Counted from the stretch's first letter, positions 9,617 to 19,047 are shown. The stretch: 64,000 nt of DNA from Methylobrevis albus (GCF_015904235.1 NZ_JADZLT010000036.1:62001-126000), one strand, 5' to 3'. The notes: generated by a model not told the origin, from the sequence alone. Numbers and translations are program-made.

Positions 9617-10528
9617 TCACATGCCCGGATGCGGCGGCTCGTCGTGGCGATTGAGGAAATAGCGGCGCAGGATGTCGCCGTAGCCGTCGTAGACGAGGCC
9701 GCCGTTGTGGCGGACGAGGGCGTCACGCTCGGCGCGGTAGAGCGACGGCAACCGGTACCAGGCGACGGCCGGGCGCAGGTGGTGCAGGACGTGCAGGTTG
9801 TTGTTGAGATAGAGCAGGCCGAGCAGGCCGCCGTTCTCGACGATCGCCGTGCGCTCCTCCGCCCGCTCGGCCGCCTTGTGCTCGGCGAACGAGCGCAGCC
9901 GCGTCAGCGCGCCGCCGAAATAGACGAAGCCGGCCAGATAGATCCAGAGCGGCATCGCGCAGACCAGCACCAGCCAAGCCAGCACCAGGGCGACGCTGAC
10001 GACGTGCAGCGCCCACACCTGCCGCCGCCCGGGCTCGCCGGCGATCACCAGCTTCGCCTCGTCGGCGAGGAACAGGCCGATCATCAGCGCCGGACCGACG
10101 GTGAGCCGGCCGACCAGCGTCATGTTGAATTTCAGCACCGCGCGGGCGACCGGCCCGAGCCGCTGCCAGCGCTCGGGCGTGACGTAGGCGGATTCCGGAT
10201 CCTCGATCGGGTCGGTGAGATATTCGTCGCGGTGATGGCGCAGGTGCGACAGCCGGTAGACCCGGTAGGGCAGCCACAGCGACAGCGGCGGCCAGCCGAT
10301 GGCGTCGTTGACGGCGCGCGAGCGGGTCGGATGCCCGTGCATCACCTCGTGCTGCAGCGAGCCCTGCCAGGCGACGAGCCAGCCGCCGAGCAGCACGACG
10401 AGCACAAGCGGCAGCGACTGCCAGTAGAACGTGACGAGCAGCCAGCCGCCGTAGATGACCACGGCGAGCAGCATGGTCGGCCATTCGGCCGTGGAGCGGT
10501 CGATTCTTGGAAGGGTTTCGAGGGGCAT
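9617..10528 (-). CDS. Fatty acid desaturase family protein
   Basis: This 303-residue integral membrane di-iron enzyme of the fatty acid desaturase/hydroxylase superfamily acts on lipid acyl chains or carotenoid-like substrates. The three histidine boxes are HEVMHGH (about residue 60), HLRHH (about 95) and HVLHH (about 250), in the usual spacing around two pairs of membrane helices. Short relatives like this in Rhizobiales are often unassigned desaturases rather than the classic delta-9 type, so the substrate is left open. It starts at ATG 10528, with a divergent gene beginning 150 bases away. Confidence 0.9.
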   Translation of the reverse strand: MPLETLPRIDRSTAEWPTMLLAVVIYGGWLLVTFYWQSLPLVLVVLLGGWLVAWQGSLQHEVMHGHPTRSRAVNDAIGWPPLSLWLPYRVYRLSHLRHHRDEYLTDPIEDPESAYVTPERWQRLGPVARAVLKFNMTLVGRLTVGPALMIGLFLADEAKLVIAGEPGRRQVWALHVVSVALVLAWLVLVCAMPLWIYLAGFVYFGGALTRLRSFAEHKAAERAEERTAIVENGGLLGLLYLNNNLHVLHHLRPAVAWYRLPSLYRAERDALVRHNGGLVYDGYGDILRRYFLNRHDEPPHPGM

Positions 10529-10678
10529 GATCGGCGGGGATGATCTGAGGCAGAGATCTTATCTATCACCATTTTCAACGCATGAATCACGCCATGTCAT
10601 TGCGTCTTTGCCGGCAAATGCGAAAAAGACCGGTGGATAAGCCGGCTCCGGCCGCGAGACCCGTTCGAAAGCCCCGGA

Positions 10679-11485
10679 ATGCGCATCATCAGCCTCCGCA
10701 TGTACGCCGATCCGCCGATCGTCGACGCCGCCAACGACGCGCTGTGGGCGGCGATCGCCATGCGCCTCGCCGCGCGCGGCATCGACGCGCCGCCGGAGCT
10801 CGATCGCAGCGGCGACTTCGATGCGGCATGGCTGGCGCCGGATCTCCTGCTGGCACAGACCTGCGGCTATCCGCTGGTGACGCGGCTCGGCGCAGAGGTG
10901 CAGGTGGTCGCGGCGCCCATCTACGGCTTTCCCGGCGGCGACGGGTTTTACCGGGCGAGCCTGATTGTGGTGCGCAGCGACGAGCCGGCCGGGGAGATCG
11001 CCGCACTGCGCGGCCGGCGGGTGGCGGCCAACGCACCGGACAGCAACTCGGGCACCAATCTCTTGCGCGCGCTGGTCGCGCCGCTCAATCGCGCGGGCCG
11101 CTTTTTCGGCGCGGTGACCTGGACCGGCAGCCACGCCGCGAGCCTCGCCGCCGTGCGGGCCGGCCACGCCGACGTCGCGGCGGTCGACAGCGTCACCTTC
11201 GGCCTGTTCGCCGCCCATGCGCCGGAGCGGATCGCGGGCCTGCGCGTGCTCGCCGAGACGCCGTATGGCCCCGGCCTGCCGCTGATCACCGCGGCGGCGA
11301 CCCCGCCCCGCGAGCTCGGCGCACTCCGCGACGCGCTCGCCGAGGTCGCCGCCGACCGGGAACTCGCGGGCGTGCGGGCGACGCTTGGGCTGACCGGCAT
11401 GGCGTTTCCGGACTTCGCCGACTACGAGGTGCTCGCCGATCATGCCCGCGCCGCGGCCGCGGCGGGCTATCCGGAGCTCGCCTGA
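10679..11485 (+). CDS. PhnD-like phosphate/phosphonate-binding domain protein
   Basis: This 268-residue protein resembles the PhnD/periplasmic phosphonate-binding domain (type 2 periplasmic binding fold). Features include an early MYADPP motif, the hinge segment LAQTCGYPL, RVAANAPDSNSGTNLLRAL and a TGSHAASLAAVRAGHADVAAVDSVT block. No signal peptide is present. It is therefore either cytoplasmic or a non-transport sensor-like member, and no ABC permease or ATPase lies nearby. Members of this orphan group are frequent in Rhizobiales. The ligand is unknown. Confidence 0.8.
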   Translation: MRIISLRMYADPPIVDAANDALWAAIAMRLAARGIDAPPELDRSGDFDAAWLAPDLLLAQTCGYPLVTRLGAEVQVVAAPIYGFPGGDGFYRASLIVVRSDEPAGEIAALRGRRVAANAPDSNSGTNLLRALVAPLNRAGRFFGAVTWTGSHAASLAAVRAGHADVAAVDSVTFGLFAAHAPERIAGLRVLAETPYGPGLPLITAAATPPRELGALRDALAEVAADRELAGVRATLGLTGMAFPDFADYEVLADHARAAAAAGYPELA

Positions 11486-11509
11486 CGCGGGCGCTGCACG
11501 TAGTCGGTG

Positions 11510-12154
11510 TCAGCCGCTGCGGCGGAAGGTGAGGTTATAGCGCAACGGCCCGGTCGCCGGGTGCTCGCCGGCCTTCAGGGTCAGGATGCCGTGGTAGGCG
11601 AGCCGCGCCGGGCCGCCCCAGACGACGATGTCGCCGTGGACGAGCGGCACCTTGCGCACCGGATCGGTGCGGGCGAGGCCGCCGAACTGGAAGGTCGCCG
11701 GCAGGCCGAGCGACACCGAGACGATCGGATGGCCGAGGTCGGCCTCGTCGCGGTCCTGGTGCAGCGAGAGTTTGGTGCCCGGGCGGTAGCGGTTGATCAG
11801 GCAGACGTCGGGCGCAAAGCCGGCAAAGCCGGCCTCCGCCGCCGCCTCCCGCGCCAGCGCCGCGAACGGTGCCGGCATCGCCGGCCACGGCCGGCCGGTG
11901 AGCGGATCCTCGCCTTGGTAGCGATAGCCCGCCCGGTCGCTGACCCAGCCGGCGACGCCGGCATTGGTCATCGCCACCGACATTTCGCGCCCGCCCGGCG
12001 TCGTGAACTGGCGGAACGGCGCCACCGCGGCGATCGCCTCGATCGCCGCGAGCAGCGCCCCGGCGTCGGCCCCCGCCCGGCCGCGCAGCAACACCGCGCC
12101 GTCGCCGAGCGGTTCGGCCGCCGGGAGCGACCCGGCAAAGAGATCGTCCATCAT
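11510..12154 (-). CDS. alkB: AlkB-type 2-oxoglutarate/Fe(II) DNA repair dioxygenase
   Basis: This 214-residue enzyme oxidatively removes alkyl groups from 1-methyladenine and 3-methylcytosine in DNA and RNA. The Fe(II) ligands HxD...H are visible in SLHQDRDE and YHGI, and the 2-oxoglutarate-binding Arg pattern RYNLTFRR closes the protein. NRYRPGTKLSLHQD and VSLGLPATFQFGG are typical AlkB blocks. Length matches the E. coli protein (216). Two adjacent ATGs (12154 and 12151) are possible starts, preceded by GGAGA. Two genes upstream on the same strand may belong to the same unit. Confidence 0.95.
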   Translation of the reverse strand: MMDDLFAGSLPAAEPLGDGAVLLRGRAGADAGALLAAIEAIAAVAPFRQFTTPGGREMSVAMTNAGVAGWVSDRAGYRYQGEDPLTGRPWPAMPAPFAALAREAAAEAGFAGFAPDVCLINRYRPGTKLSLHQDRDEADLGHPIVSVSLGLPATFQFGGLARTDPVRKVPLVHGDIVVWGGPARLAYHGILTLKAGEHPATGPLRYNLTFRRSG

Positions 12155-12175
12155 CCGCGGTCTCCGCGCTGCGCC

Positions 12176-12787
12176 TCACCCGGAGGGGGCAAAGGCGGAA
12201 GGGTGCAGGTCGGGGCGGTAGCCGGCGGCGAGCGCCGCCAGCGCTGCAGGCGGGGTGAGCACGCCGTCCACCGCGGCGCGCCGCACCGCCGGGCCGTAAC
12301 CCGACGCCGACCACGGCCGCAGCCGCCCCGCGTGCACCAGATAGGCCGCGCCGCCCGCCGCGACCATCGCGCCGTCCGGCAGGTCCTCCGCCGCGCCCGC
12401 GAGCGGGTGCAGGCGCTTCGCGCGGCCGGCGAGCCGCTCGGTGTGCAGCACGGTGTCCATCGCGGCGGCGCGGAGCGGCCGGCCGGCGGCGACGGCGTCG
12501 CGAAAGGCTTCGGCCTCGGCGCGGCGGCAGAAGAAGCAGGGGCGGTGGCCGGCGGCGAGCGCGGTCGCCTCGTCGAGGAAGAACAGCTCGGTCCAGCCCT
12601 TGCCCATCACCGGCCGGCGGCGATCCTCGAAGTCGAGGCGGCAGATCAGCCAGGCCTTGCCGGCCCAGGCCCGTCGCAGCGTGCGCGTCGCCGGATCGTG
12701 CAGGATGCCGCGGTTGCCGGTAAAGCGGCCGCGCGCCGGGTCGGCGACGATGGCGCCGAACGGCGTGACGCGGTTCTGCAGCGGCAT
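12176..12787 (-). CDS. Conserved hypothetical protein with CxxC motif
   Basis: This 203-residue protein is not assigned to a named family. It begins MPLQNRVTPFGAIVADPARG and has a CFFCRRAEAEAF segment near residue 85 that could bind zinc or form a disulfide. The middle part (GNRGILHDPATRTLRRAW and WLICRLDFEDRRRPVMGKGW) looks globular and cytoplasmic. It starts five bases after the stop of the DUF72 gene and ends 21 bases before the alkB start, so the three genes may be cotranscribed. Function unknown; possible link to nucleic acid repair by neighbourhood only. Confidence 0.7.
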   Translation of the reverse strand: MPLQNRVTPFGAIVADPARGRFTGNRGILHDPATRTLRRAWAGKAWLICRLDFEDRRRPVMGKGWTELFFLDEATALAAGHRPCFFCRRAEAEAFRDAVAAGRPLRAAAMDTVLHTERLAGRAKRLHPLAGAAEDLPDGAMVAAGGAAYLVHAGRLRPWSASGYGPAVRRAAVDGVLTPPAALAALAAGYRPDLHPSAFAPSG

Positions 12788-12792
12788 CGCCG

Positions 12793-13593
12793 TCAGCCGA
12801 GCCGCTCGGCGAGCGCCATCGCCGCGGCCGGGTTGTGCGCCTTGAAGCCACTGATCACGTAGAGGAAGACGTCGCGCGGCTCGCTCGCCGGCGCCTCCGC
12901 CACGGTCGGCAGGCCGTCGGCGACGCCGCCCTTCGCCCACTGCTTCGCCCGTTTCGCCCAGGCGCCGAGCGCGGCGTCCCCATAGCCGGTGGCTTCATCC
13001 TCGGTGGTGCCCATGATCCGCGCGTAGACGAAGGGCGCCGCCGGGTCGGCGATGCAGGGATATTCCGAATCGCCGGCGCAGACGATGGCGACGCCGTGCG
13101 CGCGGGCGACCTCCACCACCTCCGGCACCGCAAAGCTCGCGTGGCGCACCTCGACCGCGTGGCGGAGCGGCACCCCCTCGGCCTCCGCCGGCAGCAGCGC
13201 GAGGAAGGCTGCGAAATCCGCCGGGTCGTAGGCCTTGGTCGCGGCGAACTGCCAGTTGATCGGCCCGAGTTTGTCCCCCAGCGCCGCGATGCCGCTGCCG
13301 ACGAAGCGGGCGACCGACTCGCCGGCCTCGGCGAGAACGCGGCGGTTGGTGGCAAAGCGAGGGCCTTTCAGGGCGAAAACAAAATCATCCGGCGTTTCGC
13401 CGTGCCAGCGTTCGAAGCTCTCGCGCTTCTGCGAGCCGTAGAAGGTGCCGTTGACCTCGATCGAGGCGAGCTTGCGGCTCGCATATTCGAGCTCGCGCTT
13501 GTGGGCGAGCTTCTCAGGGTAGAAGACGCCCCGCCAGGGCTCGAAGGTCCAGCCGCCGATTCCGACCCGGATCCGTCCCGCCGCGTCCGCCAT
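12793..13593 (-). CDS. DUF72 (YecE-like) TIM-barrel protein
   Basis: This 266-residue protein is of the DUF72 family, a TIM-barrel fold of unknown reaction. The N-terminal signature GIGGWTFEPWRGVFYPEKL is followed by ASIEVNGTFYGSQ and DDFVFALKGPRFATN, all hallmark segments of the family. The C-terminal VISGFKAHNPAAAM matches the usual nearby-helix motif. ATG at 13593 was chosen because the family motif follows within about ten residues and GGAAGG precedes it. It leads a likely operon with the CxxC protein and alkB. Confidence 0.92.
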   Translation of the reverse strand: MADAAGRIRVGIGGWTFEPWRGVFYPEKLAHKRELEYASRKLASIEVNGTFYGSQKRESFERWHGETPDDFVFALKGPRFATNRRVLAEAGESVARFVGSGIAALGDKLGPINWQFAATKAYDPADFAAFLALLPAEAEGVPLRHAVEVRHASFAVPEVVEVARAHGVAIVCAGDSEYPCIADPAAPFVYARIMGTTEDEATGYGDAALGAWAKRAKQWAKGGVADGLPTVAEAPASEPRDVFLYVISGFKAHNPAAAMALAERLG

Positions 13594-13928
13594 CGCTCTG
13601 CCTTCCCGCCGTACCTGAGGCAGACAAGCATAGCGGACGCCCCCGGCGCCGTCTCCCTCGGCACGGCCGTGGGGCCGGCTCGCATGAGGTGCACCACCGG
13701 TTTTTGACCCATTCCAATCTTCCGCCGCCCATGTCATCTTGCCGCGGATTCGTCACGACTACTTGCGCCGCGTGCGCTGCGACGCACCACAAGACGGGTA
13801 AAGAAGTAATACGTCCATTCATGTTTCGTTAACGCAGGCATCCCCGCAGTCTTCCACGCCGGAAAGCCGGCGAAGGATCGGTGCCGGAGTGATGCGTGTC
13901 ATGTCGTGTCCGGGGGGACCTTTCGATC
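13594..13928. other. Divergent promoter region, no gene
   Basis: This lies between the divergent DUF72 and cytochrome c genes. It contains an AT-richer stretch at 13795-13835 (AAAGAAGTAATACG and TTCGTTAACG) suited to a promoter. No supported coding sequence. Confidence 0.5.
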
Positions 13929-14780
13929 ATGCAGACGACACCGATGCTCGCCGCGCTTTCGCTCGCCGCGGCCACCATTCTCGCCGCGCCGGGCGCGCAG
14001 GCCAAACCGTCGCTGGAACGCGGCAGCTACCTCGTGCGCGGCCCCGGCGGCTGCGGCAACTGCCACACGCCGTTCGGCGCCGCCGGGCCCGACATGGCGC
14101 GCGAACTCTCCGGCCGGCTGGTCGACGACAATCCCGCCTTCACCGCGCACGCGCCGAACATCACCCCGGCCGGCGCGGTCGGCGGCTGGAGCGACGCCGA
14201 ACTCGGCCGCGCCATCCGCGAGGGCCTGCGCCCCGACGGCAGCCTGATCGGCCCGCCGATGCCGTTTTCGATGTACCGCGGCCTTTCCGACGACGACGTC
14301 GCCTCGATCGTGATGTTCCTGCGTACGCTGGCGCCGGTCGAGAACGAGGAGCCGAAATCGGTCTACCGCATCCCCCTGCCCCCGGCCTACGGCCCGCCGG
14401 TGACGAGCGTCGCGGGAATCGCGCCGGCGGTGTCGGTCGAATACGGCGCCTATCTCGCCGGCCCGGTGTCGCACTGCATGGAGTGCCACACGCCGATGGG
14501 CGACAAGGGGCCGATGCTCGATACCGACCTCGGCCGCGGCGGCTTCGAGTTTCCGGGGCCGTGGGGCGTTTCGGTGGCGTCGAACCTCACCAGCCACGCC
14601 GACGGCCTCGCCGGCTATACCGACGCCGAGATTGCCACGATGATCACCAAGGGCGTGCGGCCGGACGGCAGCCAGATGCACCCGCCGATGCCCTACGGCT
14701 ATCTCGCGAGCTTCACCGACGACGACCTTAAGGCCGTCATCCTCTATCTGCGCAGCCTGCCGCCGCTGCCCGACAAGTGA
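13929..14780 (+). CDS. Secreted diheme cytochrome c
   Basis: This 283-residue periplasmic protein has a signal peptide (about residues 1-25, ending AQA) and two class I cytochrome c modules, each with a CxxCH heme site: CGNCH near residue 43 and CMECH near residue 182. Methionine axial ligands are plausible in GPPMPF and HPPMPYGY, which occur at equivalent places in each half. Such proteins act as electron acceptors for membrane or periplasmic dehydrogenases (gluconate or alcohol dehydrogenase-type cytochrome subunits). The zinc alcohol dehydrogenase downstream is NAD-type and on the other strand, so a partnership is not implied. Confidence 0.92.
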   Translation: MQTTPMLAALSLAAATILAAPGAQAKPSLERGSYLVRGPGGCGNCHTPFGAAGPDMARELSGRLVDDNPAFTAHAPNITPAGAVGGWSDAELGRAIREGLRPDGSLIGPPMPFSMYRGLSDDDVASIVMFLRTLAPVENEEPKSVYRIPLPPAYGPPVTSVAGIAPAVSVEYGAYLAGPVSHCMECHTPMGDKGPMLDTDLGRGGFEFPGPWGVSVASNLTSHADGLAGYTDAEIATMITKGVRPDGSQMHPPMPYGYLASFTDDDLKAVILYLRSLPPLPDK

Positions 14781-14808
14781 CGCCGGGCAACGGCGGCCAA
14801 GCCGGTGA

Positions 14809-15885
14809 TTACGGCGTGATCGCCACCTTCAGCACACCGTCGCGCTGGTTGGCGAACAGGTCGTAGGCCGCCTCGATGTCGTCGAGGCGGAAGCGATGCG
14901 TCACGAGGGGGCTGGTGTCGAGCCGCGACGAGGCGATCACGTCCATCAGACGGCGCATGCGCTCCTTGCCGCCCGGGCAGAGCGAGGTGACGATGGTGTG
15001 GTCGCCGAGGCCGGCGAGGAACGGCCCGAGCGGGATGCTGAGGTCTTCCGAATAGACGCCGAGCGACGACAGGGTGCCGCCCGGGCGCAGCACGCGCAGC
15101 GCCGCCTCGAAGGTCTGCTGCCGGCCGAGCGCCTCGATCGCGACGTCGACGCCGCGGCCGTCGGTGAGGCGCATGATCTCCTCGACCGGGTCGACCTTCG
15201 AGAAGTCGACGACGTGGTCGGCGCCCATCCGTTTCGCGATCTCCATGCGCGAGGGGATCGAATCGACGGCGATGATCGTCGTGGCGCCCATCAGCCGGGC
15301 GCCGGCGGTGGCGCAGAGGCCGATCGGCCCTTGGGCGAACACCGCGACGACGTCGCCGATGCGCACCTTGCCGCTTTCGGCGCCGGAAAAGCCCGTCGAC
15401 ATGATGTCGGGGCACATCAGCACCTGCTCGTCCGACAGCGCGTCGGGGATCGGCGCGAGGTTGGTCATCGCGTCCGGCACCAGCAGGTATTCGGCCTGGG
15501 CGCCGTCGATGGTATTGCCGAAGCGCCAGCCGCCCATCGGGCGGAAGCCGTGCCGGGTGCCGGCGCCGTCCTGGGAGTGGCAGCCGCAGAGGCAGGCGTT
15601 GCTATAGCCGCTCGGGGTGATCGCGCCGGCGATGACGCGCTGGCCTTCCGTATAGCCCTGCACCGCGCTGCCGAGCTTCTCGATCACCCCGACCGGCTCG
15701 TGGCCGATGGTGAGGCCGCGCGCCACGGGATATTCGCCCTTCAGGATGTGCACGTCGGTGCCGCAGATCGTCGTCGTGGTGACGCGGATCAGCGCGTCGA
15801 GCGGGCCGACGTCGGGGATCTTCTTGTCGTCGAGGACGATGCGGTTCGGCTCGACGAAGATTGCCGCTTTCATCGTGCTGGCCAT
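14809..15885 (-). CDS. Zinc-dependent NAD(P) alcohol dehydrogenase
   Basis: This 358-residue medium-chain dehydrogenase has catalytic zinc ligands in CGTDVH and GHEP near the N-terminus. A Rossmann segment follows (VAVFAQGPIGLCATAGARLMG; GAQGPIG-type glycine pattern). The stretch SNACLCGCHSQDG replaces the usual structural-zinc lobe, and CPDIMSTGFSGAE is typical of the isopropanol dehydrogenase-like (TbADH/CbADH) subgroup. These are usually tetrameric, cytosolic and reduce ketones or oxidise secondary alcohols. A second Met four residues in could also be the start. Confidence 0.9.
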   Translation of the reverse strand: MASTMKAAIFVEPNRIVLDDKKIPDVGPLDALIRVTTTTICGTDVHILKGEYPVARGLTIGHEPVGVIEKLGSAVQGYTEGQRVIAGAITPSGYSNACLCGCHSQDGAGTRHGFRPMGGWRFGNTIDGAQAEYLLVPDAMTNLAPIPDALSDEQVLMCPDIMSTGFSGAESGKVRIGDVVAVFAQGPIGLCATAGARLMGATTIIAVDSIPSRMEIAKRMGADHVVDFSKVDPVEEIMRLTDGRGVDVAIEALGRQQTFEAALRVLRPGGTLSSLGVYSEDLSIPLGPFLAGLGDHTIVTSLCPGGKERMRRLMDVIASSRLDTSPLVTHRFRLDDIEAAYDLFANQRDGVLKVAITP

Positions 15886-16191
15886 GGTCTGGTCCTTCGA
15901 ATGACGCGCGCCCGGAGGCCGCGGTGGCGGAGCGGGCCGGGTCCGCAGGAGCGCGGGGTCCCGGCGCGACCGATGGAGCCGCAGGCTAGCGCAGCCCGCC
16001 CCAGCGCCGTTTGATCGGGATCAAGCGCAGGGCCGATTCGCCACCCGGCCGGACGCCGCTCCACTGAGAAGTATGATGAATCAAGGGCTTCCCCAAAATC
16101 TTGGGGATAGACCCATGTTCGGCTCGCATGGCACGGTTTCGCTGGTATGCGTCTTTCGATGTTTCGAGTGAGCCGAAATCCGGGACCAGGC

Positions 16192-18327
16192 ATGAGTGAG
16201 GCGGTGAGTTTCGACGAGGGAATCCGCACCGCGGAGGCCGCCATCCGCGACGGGGACCATGATCTCGCCGGCCGGCTGCTCGCCACCCTCGCCGCCGCGC
16301 GGCGCGACGAGCATCCGGCGCGGCTGGCGCTGGAAGCCGCGCTCGCCACGGCGACGGGCGATTTCCACGCCGCGCTGCGCGCCTGGCAGCGCTATGAAGC
16401 GCTCTTCGGCATCCGCGGTCGCGACCGGCTGAAACATGCCGCCGTGCTCGAGCGGCTCGGGCGGATCGGCGAGGCGATCGCCGTCTATCGCGCGATCCCG
16501 ACGCCGCCCGGCAGCGACCATCGCGGCGTGCTGCAGGAGGCCAGGCTGCACGGCAAGCTCGGCAACCACACCGCCGCGCTCGCCGTGCTCGACGCCGCGC
16601 TGCAGGGCGGCGCCGGCCCGGAGACCGAGGTGCGGCTGCGCGCGGCCCGGGCACGGGCGGCGATGGCGGCCGGCCGCCGGCTCGATGCCCTCACCGACTT
16701 CGTCTTCCTCGCCGAGGCGCAGCCGGGCAAGCCCACCGGCCTGGTCGGCCAGATCGACGTGCATCTGCTGCATTACGACCGCACCGCGGCGGCCGCCGCG
16801 CTGGCGCGGGCGCAGAAGCGCCATCCGCGCGATGTGAAGGTGCTCGCCGCCGAGGCGCGCTTCATCCAGCAGTTCGGCAACGACGACGACTTCGTCGGCT
16901 TCGTCCAGCGCCTCGTGCCGCTGCGCCTCGGCGCTGCGGAGGTCGAGGAGTTGCTCGCCGAGATGTTCGGCACGCGGCACCTGTTCTTCACCGAGGAGTT
17001 GCGCGCCCGGCTGATCGCCGCCAGCGGCTTGCCGGCGCACGAGACGATCCTGCGCGGCCTGCTGGACGAAGGCGCGCGGGCGACGCCGGAGCTGCGCCTC
17101 GCCGCCGCCCGCAAGGCCGTCGATGACGTCGCGGCCTATCCCGACAGTCCGCGCGGGTTGAAAATGCGGGTGCGGCTCGCCTCGGCGCTGATCGAGGCGG
17201 GGGCGGCGGAGGAAGCCGAAACCGTGATCGACGGCCTCGCCGCCACGGTGCGGGGCTGGCCCTATTCGCCGCCGCTGATCGGCGAACTGCTCGAATGGCA
17301 GGCGGTGCGCCGCGGCGACGTCGCCGGCGCGCAGGCGTCCTACTGGCACCGCCGCCGCATGATCGCCCGGCGCGACCGCAGCGACGAGCTCGAATGCCTG
17401 CGCGCGCTGCCGGGGCCGCCGCCGCCGGTGGTCGTGGTCTGCCAGCTGCGCAACGAGATGCCGATGTTGCCCGCCTTCTTCCGGCACTACCGGAAGATCG
17501 GCGTCGAGCGCTTCGTGATGATCGACAACGGCTCCAGCGACGGCAGCACCGAATGGCTCTCCGCGCAGCCGGACACCGAGCTCTTCCGCAGTGCAAGCCC
17601 GTTCCGCCGCGCCGAGGCCGGCAACGCCTGGACCAATCCGCTGATCGCGCGGCCGGCCTATGCCGACACCCTGTGCCTGCGCGTCGATGCCGACGAGCAT
17701 CTCGTCTATCCGCATGTCGAGACGCGGCCGGTGGCGGCGCTGTGGGACTACATGCAGGGCGAAGGGGCGGAGGTGCTCGCCGGCCACATGCTGGACATGC
17801 TGCCCGAGACCCTGGCCCACGTCGCGGCGCCGGAGGCCGACTTCACCGAGCGCGCCCGCTTCTTCGAGCCGCCGCCGCCGCCGATGCCGGTGGTGACCTG
17901 CCCGTATTTTTCCTATCGCGGCGGCCCGCGCACCCGGCTGCTCGGCATCCCGAGCGACCATCTGACGAAATGCTCCGGCCTGCGCGGGGGCGGCACGGTG
18001 GAGCAGACGCGGGCGTCGCACCGCACCTCGCCGGCGCGGGTCGCGTCGGTCGGCATGGTGCTGCTGCACTACAAGTTCCGGCCGGATTTCTTCGAGCGGG
18101 CGCGTCGGGTGGCCGCCGAGCACCAGTATGCCTCGGCGTCACAGTCGTTCTCGCGCTACCAGCTGCTGGAAGACGAGATGCACCGGTCGGTGCTGTCGGC
18201 CGAGACGCGGCCCTACACGGGCTCCGCCTCGCTACTCGCCGCCGGCGTGCTGAAGACGACGCCGGGCTGGGACGCCGCCGGCGAGGTGCCCGCGCGCGAA
18301 GGAGAACCGGAGCCCGCGCCCGGCTGA
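16192..18327 (+). CDS. TPR-containing family 2 glycosyltransferase
   Basis: The product has about 711 residues. The N-terminal half (about 1-400) consists of helical TPR-like repeats (for example GEAIAVYRAIPTPPGSDHRG and NHTAALAVLDAALQGG). The C-terminal half is a GT-A glycosyltransferase of the Glyco_tranf_2_4 type: CQLRNEMPMLPAFFRHY, MIDNGSSDGSTEW and the metal-binding DADEHLVYP (DxD-like). No membrane span is seen. It probably adds sugars to a surface polysaccharide or protein. Start is uncertain: ATGs also occur at 16147 and 16159; 16192 begins a natural N-terminus (MSEAVSFDEG) but its ribosome site is weak. A CCCCAA-aatc-TTGGGG hairpin lies at about 16091. Confidence 0.85.
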   Translation: MSEAVSFDEGIRTAEAAIRDGDHDLAGRLLATLAAARRDEHPARLALEAALATATGDFHAALRAWQRYEALFGIRGRDRLKHAAVLERLGRIGEAIAVYRAIPTPPGSDHRGVLQEARLHGKLGNHTAALAVLDAALQGGAGPETEVRLRAARARAAMAAGRRLDALTDFVFLAEAQPGKPTGLVGQIDVHLLHYDRTAAAAALARAQKRHPRDVKVLAAEARFIQQFGNDDDFVGFVQRLVPLRLGAAEVEELLAEMFGTRHLFFTEELRARLIAASGLPAHETILRGLLDEGARATPELRLAAARKAVDDVAAYPDSPRGLKMRVRLASALIEAGAAEEAETVIDGLAATVRGWPYSPPLIGELLEWQAVRRGDVAGAQASYWHRRRMIARRDRSDELECLRALPGPPPPVVVVCQLRNEMPMLPAFFRHYRKIGVERFVMIDNGSSDGSTEWLSAQPDTELFRSASPFRRAEAGNAWTNPLIARPAYADTLCLRVDADEHLVYPHVETRPVAALWDYMQGEGAEVLAGHMLDMLPETLAHVAAPEADFTERARFFEPPPPPMPVVTCPYFSYRGGPRTRLLGIPSDHLTKCSGLRGGGTVEQTRASHRTSPARVASVGMVLLHYKFRPDFFERARRVAAEHQYASASQSFSRYQLLEDEMHRSVLSAETRPYTGSASLLAAGVLKTTPGWDAAGEVPAREGEPEPAPG

Positions 18328-18373
18328 CCGCTCCTCCGGCGCGGAACTCCTTCCGCTGCCGGCCGGCCGCCGC

Positions 18374-18580
18374 TCAGCGGTTCGTGACCGGATGCTCGCC
18401 GGCGACCGGGCCCTTGGTCGGCGAGCGCTCGTCCTTGTCATAGAGTTCTTCGGTCGCCGCCGTCTGCGCGCGCTTCTCGGGCGCGGTGAGATTGCGGTTG
18501 CGCGTCATGCCGTAAACGATCGCAGCGCCGAGCAGCAGCGGGCCGATCGCGACCGCAAAGAACCAGAGCAGGTTGTCCAT
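18374..18580 (-). CDS. Small single-span membrane protein
   Basis: This 68-residue protein has one N-terminal membrane helix (LLWFFAVAIGPLLLGAAIVYG) followed by a charged cytoplasmic tail with RNRNLTAPEKRAQTAATEEL. It starts with ATG preceded by AGGAAA. Similar small proteins are common in Rhizobiales without known function; a role as a membrane-complex accessory is possible but unsupported. Confidence 0.75.
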   Translation of the reverse strand: MDNLLWFFAVAIGPLLLGAAIVYGMTRNRNLTAPEKRAQTAATEELYDKDERSPTKGPVAGEHPVTNR

Positions 18581-18601
18581 CGGGTTTCCTTTCCATGAAT
18601 C

Positions 18602-18910
18602 GTGCGTCTCATGGTCAACGCCGGGGACGGGGGATTGTTCGGAAGCCCGCGCCCGGGCCTCGGTTGCGAGCGCGCGGCCGGCTGTCTACTGTTGCGCGAA
18701 CGGGTGGGGCGCGCGGACAAGGGGCTGATCATCACCACCTCGACCTTCACCGCCGACGCCCACCGCGAGGCGACGCGCGACGGCGCCCCGGCGATCGACC
18801 TCGTCGACGGCGAAACCCTGTGCGAGTTGCTGCGCGACCTGAAGCTCGGCGTCACGACCCGGCTGGTGCCGGAGATCGACATCGAGGAGGGTTTTTTCCG
18901 GGGGATCTGA
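18602..18910 (+). pseudogene. Remnant of Mrr-type restriction endonuclease
   Basis: The open frame could encode 102 residues, but only the last 70 or so match a known family. VGRADKGLIITTSTFTADA, REATRDGAPAIDLVDGETL and EEGFFRGI fit the C-terminal catalytic part of Mrr-type methyl-directed restriction endonucleases. The N-terminal domain and the first part of the nuclease core (with most catalytic residues) are missing, and nothing upstream restores them. I treat it as a 5'-deleted remnant. The junction lies near 18690. Confidence 0.75.
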
Positions 18911-19047
18911 GCGGAAACGGCGGGGACGTCGTTCCACCCGATGTTTCGGGCGGGAATCCGATTTCGCCGCTCTGAAAACCTTAGAATCCACTTGCGGAAA
19001 AACGCCGGACCTTGAAGATAAAGTACAAATTTTCGAGGTCATCATTC

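Noticed and set aside
16081-18123. 680-codon frame opposite the TPR-glycosyltransferase
   Set aside because: It is an antisense shadow. The sense frame has clear TPR and GT-A motifs.
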